Shown here: positions 9,956-21,140 of the stretch, piece after piece
Numbering within the stretch: position 1 is the first letter of the stretch
How the letters are laid out: each line of letters starts with the position of its first letter
Source of the DNA: Bryopsis sp. KO-2023
Lineage: Eukaryota > Chlorophyta > Ulvophyceae > Bryopsidales > Bryopsidaceae
Assembly: GCA_030272585.1 (NCBI GenBank)
Contig: BSYQ01000004.1
Span: 6,324,001-6,388,000 of the forward strand
Direction: 5' to 3'
DNA: 64,000 bases
Notes under the pieces: generated by a model
Database searches by the model: none
What the model was told of the DNA's origin: nothing
What the model saw: only the letters and a program-made list of their open reading frames with translations
Program-made: the position numbers and the translations under genes

Positions 9956-12230
9956 CACCCAAGAATATGGTTTGAGATTTGTGGCTGAACTGTGGGCAGA
10001 ATTCCGAGAAAGACCCCCTAAAAATAATGTGGTGTTGATAGTCTCCATGCACATTCCAAACTTTGACCCCTGTTTCAAAAATTGATCACTTGGACATTAA
10101 ATCAAAGATTCCAGCCTGTTGTGAAAAGAATGTGATTGAAGTGAATGCGCGTCCTCCGAAACAATCATCAAGGGGGCAGTAGTGAATGGTGGTGCTTTGG
10201 TGGGGTTATGTAAGGATGGAATTAGTGGCTGAAAGGAAAAGATTGAGTGGTGGAGAGAGGGGGTTTGGGCTGAGTGGTTGGCAGTGCAAGCATTGGGTGG
10301 TAGAGAGTGAATGATATCATGTAGTCGGTTCGGGACTTGTGGACAGAAGTCGTATTTATATGGTGGCTGGGGTGTGTTAGGATATTGTAAAACCCATTAG
10401 AATGGATCGGACTATTTTCAGTGATTAGTGATGAGTGCTAATCAGGATGTCAAAGATCACTCAAGTTTTGATGGAATCTCGGAAGTGAACACTCAGGATG
10501 AACTGGTGGAAGGGAAGAGGACCTTATCTTTCGAATGGATCTTTGACAAGTGTAAGTTTTAGAGTTTTAACAACATCACTTTGTTTGCTCGTTTCTGAAG
10601 GTGTAAAGTTGCAGTTCAATACAGTCTGTTCTTCCACACTGGTCGAGTGTTTGAGTCCCTCATAACTTTTACCAAAGTCTCGTATTCCGGGGAATCCTCA
10701 TCCACATCCATGCAAGCTCAATGTGGTGGTTCGTGGCCACCTACCACACCCGATCTGTGAGTTTGATTTTTGCAGTGCAAAAGTGTAGACATTTCTGTTC
10801 AACTGCGGCCAAAAAAGCCCAACAAAAAGCCCATGTAAACTACAAATTTTTGGGTTCAAGAAAATCCCAGAGAAAACAATACTTACCAACAAGCCGATAA
10901 GTGCCTCTTGTCCGGGGTGGAGTGGCAGGGACTCAGCTGACGTTGGGGAGCGTTGCAGCACATCACATAAGGAAGGCCTTCCTCCCCTTCAGGATGAACA
11001 AAAGCTGGCATTTTGTGGAACACAATACATGGCCTCCCCTTTTTCCCCCAGATCGAACTGTCAAGAGTAAGACTCGGGCATCACAGTTGTGCTGCAAAGC
11101 CAATGCAATAGCAAGCAGGCAGGCTACCCACCTGTCGATCTTCCAGCAACATTGAAGAAAGATTAAAAAAAGATTTCTCAACAGTGAAGAAAGATTGAAA
11201 TTTCTCAACAGTGGGGTTTTGAGAAACTTGAGGGGAGGTGCATTCCATTTTTTTGTCCCAAAAAGAGGAAACGTTGTCAGACGGACATCCGCCACCGCCC
11301 GACCCATCGCTGAGGTGCAAGGACAGTACGAGGTTGGAACCGCCATGTTTCTGCATGCAAAAAGGTGCGATCCTTGATCGATCGTGCATCTCGTGGGTTG
11401 GGGCAAGGCGTTTGCACACTGAGCGTTTTTTTACGACGCCGATCAAGGGATGGAATGGTAATACAGAAGGATCCTTCGGCTTTTGCAACCCCCCCCCCCC
11501 CTCCATTCTTGTGCCGAATTTTTTTATTGTTGGATTCGATTTTTAGGATGGTCGTGTGTGCGTTGAACTGTAGGCTTTTGGAGTTTGGGGAGGCGGTTTG
11601 GATTATTTGGGAGAAGGCTCTAGAATTTGCTTTCAAACGGGTGCCTCTCGCGATCGTGGCGGCTATTTCTGCCGATCCACTGAGGGTGTGCGCTACAGTA
11701 CCAGAAAACCCGTCAGACTACTGTAGTCTAAAAAGCAACTCAGTTGGCTAGCTAGTTGCTGTTTTTTGACAAACAGGGTTCCTGGGATTGTGGAGTGCAG
11801 AAGTGCATTCATAGAAATCGGTTGTAGAAGAGCTTTCTTTTTTTGGCTTTTCTGCGTTGGTGGTCTAAGATGAATCTTTGTTGCAGGAAAAGCAAAAGCC
11901 AGAAGTTCTTCTCCTTCATGTTTGAAGACTTTTTGTTGTTGTTGCACTCTCAGGGGTTTGGGGGTTCGTTAAAAGAGGCCAAACATAATCTGTTTTCCTT
12001 GTGCAAATGGAAAAAAAAAAGAAAAAAGCTGCAGCATATTACTGGGGGAAAAAAAAAAGCAAAAGCACAAAGAAGGACTTCCTATCGCACTTGTTGATTT
12101 TTCCTGACCTGAAATTCAATACGTGGTGTGCAGTGCCGACCTAGATTTCCTCCCTATGTCCCCCCCCAAAAAAATAATAATAATTTATTCTCCCCCCCAA
12201 AAAAATAATAATTTATTCTCTTTGATGCAG
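9956..12230. other. intergenic stretch with minor repeats
   Basis: The first 130 bp belong to the methyltransferase duplication. At about 11030-11155 a segment is similar, in reverse orientation, to 16735-16815 (shared core CCATTGGCTTTGCA, then a CCGAG word and an AACAGT/GACAGT word). At 11155-11215 GAAGAAAGATT and ATTTCTCAACAGTG are each present twice. At about 12159-12222 a C-run/A-run/TAATAATTTATTCTC unit is tandemly duplicated. Upstream exons of the coiled-coil gene may lie here but could not be fixed. Confidence 0.45.
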
Positions 12231-15163
12231 AATGAAGATCTGATTGGTGAAAAAGCAGCTCTTGAAATTATCCTGCTTGAAAAGGAGGCTGCTATTTTGG
12301 ATATGGATGCATCGATCATGGCCTTGGCATCCGATTTTGAAACTGCTCAATTAAAGGTCTGTAGCACTTAATCCACTTCTTGGATGTGGAGGTGTCATGG
12401 ATTACTAATCCATAAAGAAATGAAAAGTCCAAGATTAACTTCGAACAGAAGACCTCTTTTTGCATTTCTCAATTCTTCCTGCTTGGAATGTGCTGGATAA
12501 GTTTTTTTTTTCATATTTTTTCTCTTTTTTCCGATAGTTTTATATTTTTTTAATCAAAACTAAGTTTTATGTAGACAAGTTCTTTCAAAAAAAAAAAAAG
12601 CTAACACAGAGACTTTTTTTTCTCATTTTCCAGCCCCTGGCTCATCATCCTCTCCTCCATCCAATATTATTCACATTTTCAAAAAGGTACATTCGTTTGC
12701 ACCTGTACTTGTGAAATATTACTGTTCAATTTTGGGGTTTGGTTTTATCCCCTCAAATGAAAATGTATTTTGACCGGCCAGCAGATGGCACTCCGCTCTC
12801 AATGCCGGCAAAGAATACTGGACAAAACAGAAAAAGAGCTCTCGGATGTTGAGGATCGAATTATTGGTCTGGAAACCAACTTGGAAATCAGCCAAAAAAA
12901 GAGCCTGCACCAATCCATCCAACTGAAATTACGATCTTTCCATGTCCGAAGAAGAAAAGCTGAAGCTGATAGGGTGAGCACATTGAAAAAAAAAGAGAGA
13001 GAAAAAAGGAGAAATTGGATCTTTTGGAGGGGTTTTTTTTCAAGATCTAGATTGAAATTATGAGTGTTGTTTCTTTTATTGTGTTTTTCAAAACCCGGAA
13101 ACGCACGCGAAAAAAAGATTATGTGGGGGTTAAATCCAGGCTGCACAGGGACTCGAAGCGAAGGAGCAGTCGCTGCAAGAATATGCATTGTTGATTCAAA
13201 ATGCAAAAGAGGAGCTAAGGCTTTCGCATCAGCGTTTCGAAGAAAAAGAGGTCCAACTCCAGAAAATAAATCAATGAAATCAATCAAAGATGCCCTTGAA
13301 AACGTTCATCTCAAGATTGCCCGAGATTTTGATTTTGGATTGTATCAAAGGCTATTATTTTTCACTTATTTTTGATGATAGACAGTATATGTTTTTGTGG
13401 ATTTCTGCTTACAGCATTGAATTTTAAGGATTGTGCTGGTGGATTCCTTGAAACCCAATCTTTTTTCTTTTCAGAAAGCTGAACAAGACAGGCGAGGAAT
13501 GGAGATTGAGGGGTTGAAAGAGTTCATTAAACAGACAACCTGCGAGAAGGCTCAGGTAAGAATCTTGTTTCATCTTGCTCTCTTTTTTTTTTTCCAAAAA
13601 GCATTTCATATTATCTGTTTCTCTTGGTTAAGATATATATATATATATATATATATGTATATTTTTTTATATATTTTTTTTTTTTTATATTTTTATTTTT
13701 TGGGGGGGGGGAGTAGACCTTCAAAAAAAATTAGATGATGTGTGCCTATTATAGCATTATGCTGTACGGATTTTTTTTTTCTTTTTCTTATGCTTCCACC
13801 AGATGCTTGCACAATTCCATTTTGAACGAAAAAATAAAGGATGAAGAAAATCTGTTTTTGAAAGCAGGTTGAGCGGAATCTGTCAAATGCGGCAAAGATC
13901 CACGAAAAATACATGGATGAAATGTGCAAGCGACACAGTGCATTCACAGCTGCACTCGAGCAAAACCACACTTTCGAAATGAAGGAAGCTCAGCAGAAGG
14001 TGCCTATTTTTGTGTTCAAGAAGCAAACAAATCTGATGGACTTTCAGAAGAAAAAAAAGAAAAACGGAATCCTGTTGCTTGCTTTTTTATTCACTTCTTC
14101 AAGTGGTTTTTTTTTTTAGAACAAAAAAGAGAGAGAGAGAGAGGGTGGGGGGGGGGGATCTTACTGAATTTGTTTTTCTCTTTTTTTTCCACCAGGTGGC
14201 ACACACCACCCAAATGTGTCGATTGAATGAGTCTCAGGTTCAAGCCATTCATAATGCACGTGGGAAAGCAATTAGTCTAATCGCTGACCTGGAGCAGCAG
14301 TTGAGGGAGGCTCAAAGGAATGCCAATTCTACTTTCAGACAAGAAAACGCTTCCGGTTTTTGTGAAATACAGCAAAACCCATTCCAGGTGATCGGGAAAT
14401 CCAGAAGAATTACACAAAATGTTGAAGCATTCCACCCCCCCCCCCTCCCCCACGTAAAGGGGGCTGCAATAATCGGGACCTGCTACTGAAACTCCCTGTG
14501 TTGTGTGTATTTGAGACGGAGGATGTGAAAGCAAACCCCCACCCCACTCCAGGCCGAAACAGAAAATCAGAAAGTGGTGCGAGGAAGATTGGCACAGGCA
14601 GGGGTTGATCCTGGACTTTGGTTAATGGTTGTTTCTTTGTTTGGGAAATTGGAGTGGAAATAGCCTCCCCGATGGATCGGGGGAAAGAGAAAACCCGCTT
14701 GGCTGGTGCATTTGTGAGTAGACATCAGGAGCGGGGGGGGGGGGGGAGGAGGGAGAAAAATTTGTTTAAAAGAAAAAGAGTAAGGGGAAAACTCGTTTGG
14801 AAAAAAAGAGTGGGAAAATTTGAATTCAAGAAATGGAATGGTGAGAGGAAGTCGAATTGATTTTTAAGCTCTGAAATGTTGTGAAAGAAATTTTTGAAGC
14901 TTTTCGTTTCTTTTTGGGCTTGAAGATGTGTTTAGAAAAAGAAAAAAAAATTGGTGATTTCATTTCTTCAGCACGTTCGCGATGGTGATTTCAAAAAGTT
15001 CAAAGTTAGACAGGTGCAAAGGAGGGTTTGTGAGGTGCTTCAGGAAGGAAAACAAAATAGTACATCGTTCAAAAGAGACATTTTTGGTTGTAATGAAAAA
15101 GTCATGAAGGCACCTGAGGAAAAACACTTTCACTCCAGAGTGTGTTTTGTTCATCCTCTTTGA
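12231..15163 (+). CDS. multi-exon coiled-coil protein (5' end not found)
   Basis: At least seven phase-0 exons follow one another with AG acceptors and GT donors: 12231-12356, 12782-12973, 13140-about 13265 (donor unclear), 13475-13555, 13868-13999, 14196-14387, 14553 onward (to its donor or a TAG at about 14661), and a likely last exon at 14972-15163. Every exon encodes heptad-rich, Glu/Lys/Gln-rich helix, for example KTEKELSDVEDRIIGLETNL, LEAKEQSLQEYALLIQ and SLIADLEQQLREAQRN. This is a long coiled coil of the kind found in cytoskeletal, centrosomal or tethering proteins; no family can be named. The uniform phase 0 of the introns suggests exon-wise growth of the coil. In the exon at 13140 the frame runs into a stop soon after QLQKINQ, so a weak donor or a frame error must be assumed there. 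The start codon lies upstream and is unassigned. Confidence 0.6.
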
Positions 15164-18090
15164 TTTTTTTTATCGCTGGAGAAGTTAAATGCTAGTTTCT
15201 AGTGGTTCATGTCTAAGAGGCGTAAGAGTGAAATTGTGCCTTTGGAAACCTGAGCTGGAGTCATTTTTTTCAATGGCAACAAAAACTGGAGTTTGCAATA
15301 CAAGAGAAATATGAATCGATGGAATCAATCTTTTACATTTTGTTGAAAAAAAACAAAAAAAACAAGCCTCTCTTCCCCAGCTCATAACAAACATTAAAAT
15401 CCCCCACCTCCAAAGACTCCAGGACAAAATTCGATCGAGCTCACAGCCAAAAATTGATGCACAGCAATAAACCACCCACCATTTCTCAGAGTCTTGGCCC
15501 CTTTTTATTAGGCTTATGGAGTTCTTGCCAAGGACTCCTTGCTAGTGGCTGCTGAAAAAACCTTGATGCTGCATTCAATTTCTTTTTCATTTTTTTTAAA
15601 ACCAGTCCACGAAAGCCTCCCCACATGCATCAAGGACTCTCTCTCTCTCTCCACTGCTGTTCTTGGCACATCTTGAATAAGTGCCAATTCACAACGAAAT
15701 GAAAGACACAGCTCCTTTACAAAATATCGCTGATAAACCGAAGGGCAGCATTGGTCCCAGGGAAGCCATACATACTTGTGTTATTTTATCTTCACTCAGG
15801 AGTCCGCTGCGACCGAAATTCTCTCAGCCAGTCAAGTGTTCTTTTATCTTTTTTTTTGTTTCAGAACCTTTTATATCGCAGGGGTTTTTTCCTCCAAGCC
15901 ACATCTCTCTTTGTAGTTTTGACTCTTCCGGTCGGTTACAGTCTTTTTTTCTTCTCCAGAATTTTTTAACCCGTCCCTTCTTCCTAATCTTCATTTTCAG
16001 CCCTTCGTTTTGAAGGATTTTAAGCTTTTCCCTTCAAATTTCATTCCAGGTCACCCCTATCACAAGAATTTATACTTTGGCTCAATTGTTTTTTTCTCTT
16101 CACTACCATTTTGACCAATTATGGTTTAAAACTCCTCCAGCCACTCATGAAAAAATTATAAGAAAAAATAAAAAACTCCTCCCACCCTCACACCCAAGCC
16201 CAACTCCCTCCCCACCCCACCCAAGCCCAACCCCAACCCTGCTCCACCCGACCCCACTCCTACCCACCCACCCCAACCCAACATCATGTTGCTGGGGTTA
16301 TGAATTATGAATGAATGAATGCTGAATTATGATGATTCAAATGACAGTAAAACTTCCATATAACATCTTTAGAGGGTGGCCACCCCCTTGTTTGTAGATG
16401 TATACAAAACCTTTTGTGGATTGCCTCAATTCTCAGGATGCATGAGTCCTAATAACCATTAGATAAATGTTGAGTTGCGTCTTGATAGGTGGCAACGATG
16501 GACAGCTGGAACTAGAACATGTCCAAGGCCTGTACAAGTGGCCTTGGGCTATGTTTACTTACGGTATATCTGCCCAGACCTTCTCGAAGGTGGGAATCTT
16601 TTGCAGTTTTTTCACACTGTTGGAACAGTTGCAACTGGCCGGCTGGAGCGATATGGAGTTTTTCAACATTCTCAAAGTGGGGCGAGGAGTGTGGAGCCTT
16701 CTCGATAATTTTCCCTTGAAAACTTCTCTTTCCCAATGTTTCTGGAGGAGATCGACGGGCCTGCCCCGGGTGCCATTGGCTTTGCAACATAACCGTGATC
16801 TCCGAGCTTTGCTTGCAACAGTGAATCTAAGGAATGTTGAGAAAACTAGTGCTACCAACACAAGTAACAGTATCAAGAGAAGTAAGAGCTTCTTACAAAC
16901 ATAAAACCCCCGAATAAATATCTCTGAAACGCTGTAGTGCCCTGCTGGAGCACTACACCAATTGTTGTAGTGCAATACACTGCCAGTTGTCCCTCTCTCA
17001 CACACACTTGTCCTCCACTTCCCACTTCATTTCTCATCTCTTCTTCCCACTAATACCTCTGACTCAAATCTCATTATAAACTCATTCCCTTAATCTTCAC
17101 TCTCTCTTTCCACGGAAAAGAGTGGTGGGTGTGGGGACTTCAAAAAGGAAGAAGAGAAAATCGACCTTGGGCAGTGCTATGCTATCCGAAGAGTGTGCGT
17201 GCACCTATGATCAGCTTCTTGATAGAACACCAATCAACGATTTCATTGTTGTCTTTTGTGATTTACCAGAAGGATAGTTTTAGTACGCGTTGTGTGTGTG
17301 TCAGGTGTCCCCTGTTGCACGGGTTTTGGTGTGCTGCATTTAAATGCCCAAATTTGGGCAGAAAATATATCCTTCTTTTTGTGTTTTGATCCGCATATGC
17401 CACCACCATCGTGGGTGCTCGGCACAGACTGGTGGATTTGTTATGTTGATGAAAATATTTTGAATTAAATTATGGCCAACTGGGTGGGTGGGGCCCTGTT
17501 GAGTGATGTAAGGATGTGCAAGAATAGCCACATCTGTGCAGTAAATGGAAGCTTTTGTTGAAAGTAGATGACAAGGAAGTGATCACAGGATGGAAAGTGA
17601 AGGGTGGTGAGCTTTATACTCTGACAGCCGTGTAACACACCAGAACCACAATTTCGAAACCCAGGGTTGCAATACAACTTCTGGGGGGGTCCTCATTGAT
17701 TGCTTATTTTTGCAGAGGTACCCATGCTCAAAATGGTTACTGAAGAAAACATTACAAGCTTCTGACAAAAAGTACAAAAAACGTTACACGTACCCTACAT
17801 TTCCGCCACGAAAAAATAAATTAAACTGAACGGAGTGGCAGTGTTCTCTGCAAGCCACCGAAACGGCTCAGGTATCGCCCCTTTGGAGGATTACTTCTAA
17901 AATGCTGCCGTCTGGTAAGCAACCGCCACTGATCCCTGAAAGCAAACAAGACATAATCAAGCACATTGATTGATTTTCTTTGCCGAAATCATCAATTTTT
18001 CAAACAGGGGTCAAAGCTTGGATTTCAAATAGTTTCCATGCCTTCAGCACCAGGCTCACTGGGGAGGGAAGGGGGGGGTGTCCAGAAATT
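15164..18090. other. intergenic stretch, no gene recognised
   Basis: A CCCACCC/CCAACCC-rich low-complexity tract lies at about 16180-16285. The segment 16735-16815 is the inverted relative of about 11030-11155. In both copies one frame reads LALQHN(C/R)D-R-LL-TV, so it may be a shared degraded coding fragment. From about 17930 to 18190 the sequence is the downstream flank of methyltransferase copy 3. Confidence 0.45.
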
Positions 18091-18195
18091 CCGCCAATCA
18101 CATGAATGAAAACAGTTGAATACATCTGCAACATCCACAAACCTCACTTAAACCATTCTAGGATGCTGTGATTTTTCCCCTCACCATCAGGTGAC

Positions 18196-18780
18196 CTACA
18201 GCTTTTTCGCTCGTACGAATGCCACCTTGGCATTGTGTCGAAAATTCTGAGGATTGTCGTACACCCTGACTGACTTCGATTCAATCACGAGTCCTGGAAG
18301 GCACTCGACCAGATCATCCACGGTGAACAAATCTTCCTCAGTGAACATCGTCCAAACTGGCAGCATGGATGCATCCCATTCGCTGACCAACATGGTGCCG
18401 TTGGGCGCGAGCGCCGCCAGACCCGCAGCAATAACTTTCCTCCCAAGCTCTTTATTGGGAAGCGCAAACGATGACGTAACGAGGTCGAATTGCTCGTCGG
18501 GTTTCCATGAGGTGCAGTCCACCACTTGGAAATCCACGTTCGTCAGGTTCTTTTCACTGGCTGCTTTCCGTGCCAGCTCTATCGCCTTTTCAGAAAAGTC
18601 CAGTCCCAGCACCGTCCAACCCTTTTCCGCCAGAGCGATTGCATTTCCGCCGCTCCCACATCCTAGGTCAACTGCCGTTCCGGGAGTGAGCGTGGCAATT
18701 TGCGTTTCGAAGAACGCATCCGGAACGACCGTCTGGACTGGATTAGTTTCGTAGCCTTCATCCCACTGCTTGCTATCCAT
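18196..18780 (-). CDS. class I SAM-dependent methyltransferase, copy 3
   Basis: This is an intronless 194-codon paralogue on the opposite strand to copies 1 and 2. It keeps motif I (VDLGCGSGGNAIALAE), the post-I VLGLDFS, the DCTSW segment and the C-terminal LFTVDDLVECLPGL. Differences include LVTSSFALPN in place of LVTLSFALAN after motif IV, and a more divergent segment LPVWTMFTEED. The ATG at 18780 aligns with the starts of the other copies. Its downstream flank (about 17930-18190) is shared with copies 1 and 2 but its upstream flank is not, so it arose from an inverted duplication with a different 5' breakpoint. Substrate unknown. Confidence 0.85.
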   Translation of the reverse strand: MDSKQWDEGYETNPVQTVVPDAFFETQIATLTPGTAVDLGCGSGGNAIALAEKGWTVLGLDFSEKAIELARKAASEKNLTNVDFQVVDCTSWKPDEQFDLVTSSFALPNKELGRKVIAAGLAALAPNGTMLVSEWDASMLPVWTMFTEEDLFTVDDLVECLPGLVIESKSVRVYDNPQNFRHNAKVAFVRAKKL

Positions 18781-18964
18781 CTTGCAAACGAACGAATCGT
18801 CCAAGAACTCAACAGAGTGTCATTACAGCCGAGCTGATTCATGGTGAAAATGCTTATCAGATCATCTCTCAACTGTCTATTCCCTGCTCGAATCAACCTT
18901 CCGCATTTCCCAACCCAGCAGTGGGCAAACAGACAAACAAACAAAACACAAAAAAACACTGTGC

Positions 18965-20696
18965 TTGCATTGGGGGGACGCCAATACCAGCAGTGGAGAT
19001 GCATCTTTTTCACAATGTGATTCGATGTTTGTTAAAACAACTTTATTTGGAGATGCCCCAGAGCTCATCCAGCCAATCTGCTCGACCTCTGGGTATCAAC
19101 GTGAAACATGGCGACTGGTGTTCCCTATAGCCAGGCAATATTCCAGTAGAATGTTGGATAGGTTAGAAACGGACAGTTCCACGTCGAATCTTGCAAGACG
19201 ATGAACCGATTTTGCGCCCAGCACGTCTTCCTATCCAGCGAAGTAGATAGGCTGGATGTCCACCGAACCAGCAAACGCCATACTGCTAGGACAGTAGAAA
19301 ACCGAAAGACTCCACAGTTCTGATCCTCCCAAACAGCAAACTCGCAACAAGTGTTCCATACGAATCCAGTTTCTTGGAAACCGCCGCATCCCTGGATGCG
19401 ATGAGCGCGATCAGTAGCAATGAAGACAGAAGTTCGGACTGGATGCACGTTTCCGGAAATGAACAAGTTGAGAACGTGAGTGACCAGGTGGGTGGCCACA
19501 TGGCTGTCCAAACAACCAGCTCTGACGGCGAAGAGAGTGCAGCCGCCAGTCAGGATTTGATTGACTGGCTTTCTTCAGAAAGGAATGTGGAGGTACACGC
19601 AGGGTCTCGAAAACACTTTAGAAACAGCAGACCATTTTGAAAGTGCTAGGATACCTTGAAATAGGCTCTTGCAGATACCCCGATTCGTAGCGTGTCGGGA
19701 CTTGAATTCTCATAATAGCTATCGTTGTGCGCAGTTGCCAACTGCCAGCGCAACTCCACACGCAGCCAGGAGTGGGTATACTCACTATAGCCAGGACGAA
19801 GGAACACAAGACGATGTTGTTGCCTATGTTGAAGCGATTCTGCACGGAACCGCAAGGCATAGTTGGGAGGTGCGTGTTCGTCCAGCATCTATTCATCCAA
19901 AGAGTTCCCGATCCACACTTTTCCTGTTTTCTCTGAGGCGCATAGAGTCCGGATTCGAAGTTATAGTCAAACGTGCCGAGACACCTGTACAACGAACCGC
20001 AGTGGTGGCGGCAAAAGTGTGCTGGCCCACGTAGAAATGAGGTCGTTTTGGTGTTACAGGAAAGCACTGTTTTGAGAGATAATCAATGGCATGGAGGGCT
20101 GACCACCCCTCGTCGAAGAGATAGACTTAGTGAAGCAGGTTCTTCTGTTGAAGATGTTTCTTCACGCAGCCAATATCTTACCCCGGCGACGCTGCGTGCA
20201 TCAAGTACAATTCTTGGTGTCGGGCTTGCGATCACAACGTTCATTGCTGTTGTCGTTCGTTGTTGTATCAAGCCGAAGTGATGAGGTTCCTTGGCTGTGT
20301 ATACATTGTATTTTGATGGTGTTGCATTGGGGCCAATGTCTGCTACTTGGTCGATTTTTTCTGAAGCACCTCTGGGGGCAAAGGTGTCAGTCAGTGGATC
20401 TCAGCTAGAATTTAGGTCATTCTACAGGGAAGTTCGTCCCTCATCATATCAGTCTGTAAGACTGGGTTTGATCATTAAACCACCCGCTGTTGCCTGAAAT
20501 ATCTTTGCCGGTTGGAGAAGCTTGTTTTGTTGAACATGATCCATGGAAACGGCGAGCCAATTCCGATTCCGTAGACATGTTCTTCAAATCAGATCGTCAA
20601 AGGGATGCTCTTGTCCGTCTCAACGGCTCCGGCTTTCACTCAAGGACCTCAGTCTTCACTTACATACACACTACGTGGACAATATATGCAAAATAA
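18965..20696 (+). pseudogene. frame-broken coding remnant of an unrecognised protein
   Basis: Successive plus-strand frames read as natural protein but change frame several times. These are about 18965-19204 (DASFSQCDSMFVKTTLFGDAP), 19322-19592 (NEDRSSDWMHVSGNEQVE), 19669-20034 (DEGTQDDVVAYVEAILHG), 19973-20281 (ends with hydrophobic ILGVGLAITTFIAVVVRC), 20291-20497 (VYTLYFDGVALGPMSATW) and 20490-20696 (LPVGEACFVEHDPWKRRANS). Some changes could be introns (a GAG/gtacac donor at 19592, acceptors near 19765 and 20048), but phases do not all agree. It is therefore read as a degraded gene or several short exons. No family is recognised. It is followed directly by a dispersed repeat. Confidence 0.35.
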
Positions 20697-20717
20697 ACAA
20701 ATGACAGCACCATAAAA

Positions 20718-21140
20718 AAAAGACGAAATTGTGAATTGGAAAAGGAAAAGGAAAGCATAAATGATAAATGAAATAAGCTTGGGTGAGGAAAAGGAAAGTA
20801 GAAAATGAATAAATAAGCTTGGGTGGGACGTAAATTGAGTGGTCTCTCGGAGTCCCCGCCTTTGGTGACCCCCATGCTTTGCTCTGGTTCGCTATCCTTC
20901 CACCAAGGCAGGCGACCGGTGATCGCTGCTCGGTTTCCCGCCTGGCGCTATGCCCGACTCGTCACCCACGGCACCGTCCAACCTTCAGGCTGGGCGGTAT
21001 CGTGGACCCGCCCCTTGGCAAGGACGAACCATCCACGCGCAGCACGGGACCGCAGGCGAGAGCCCTTGATCCACACTCAACAGTCCCCGCTCGGGCAACA
21101 GGCGGGCGCTACCCCACTCGACAACCTGTATGTAGGATTA
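20718..21140 (-). repeat. dispersed repeat, longer copy
   Basis: The part at 20718-20938 is the inverted counterpart of 7044-7310. On the minus strand it continues 5' through a GC-rich segment (20939-about 21140) that the other copy lacks. That segment has short runs such as CACCCACGGCACCGTCC and GCAACAGGCGGGCGCTACC on the plus strand. No open frame or clear RNA polymerase III A and B boxes were found, so a LINE 3' end or a SINE cannot be told apart. Confidence 0.55.

Noticed and set aside
16180-16290. Proline-rich frame at the CCCACCC tract
   Set aside because: Explained by low-complexity DNA; no start or splice support.
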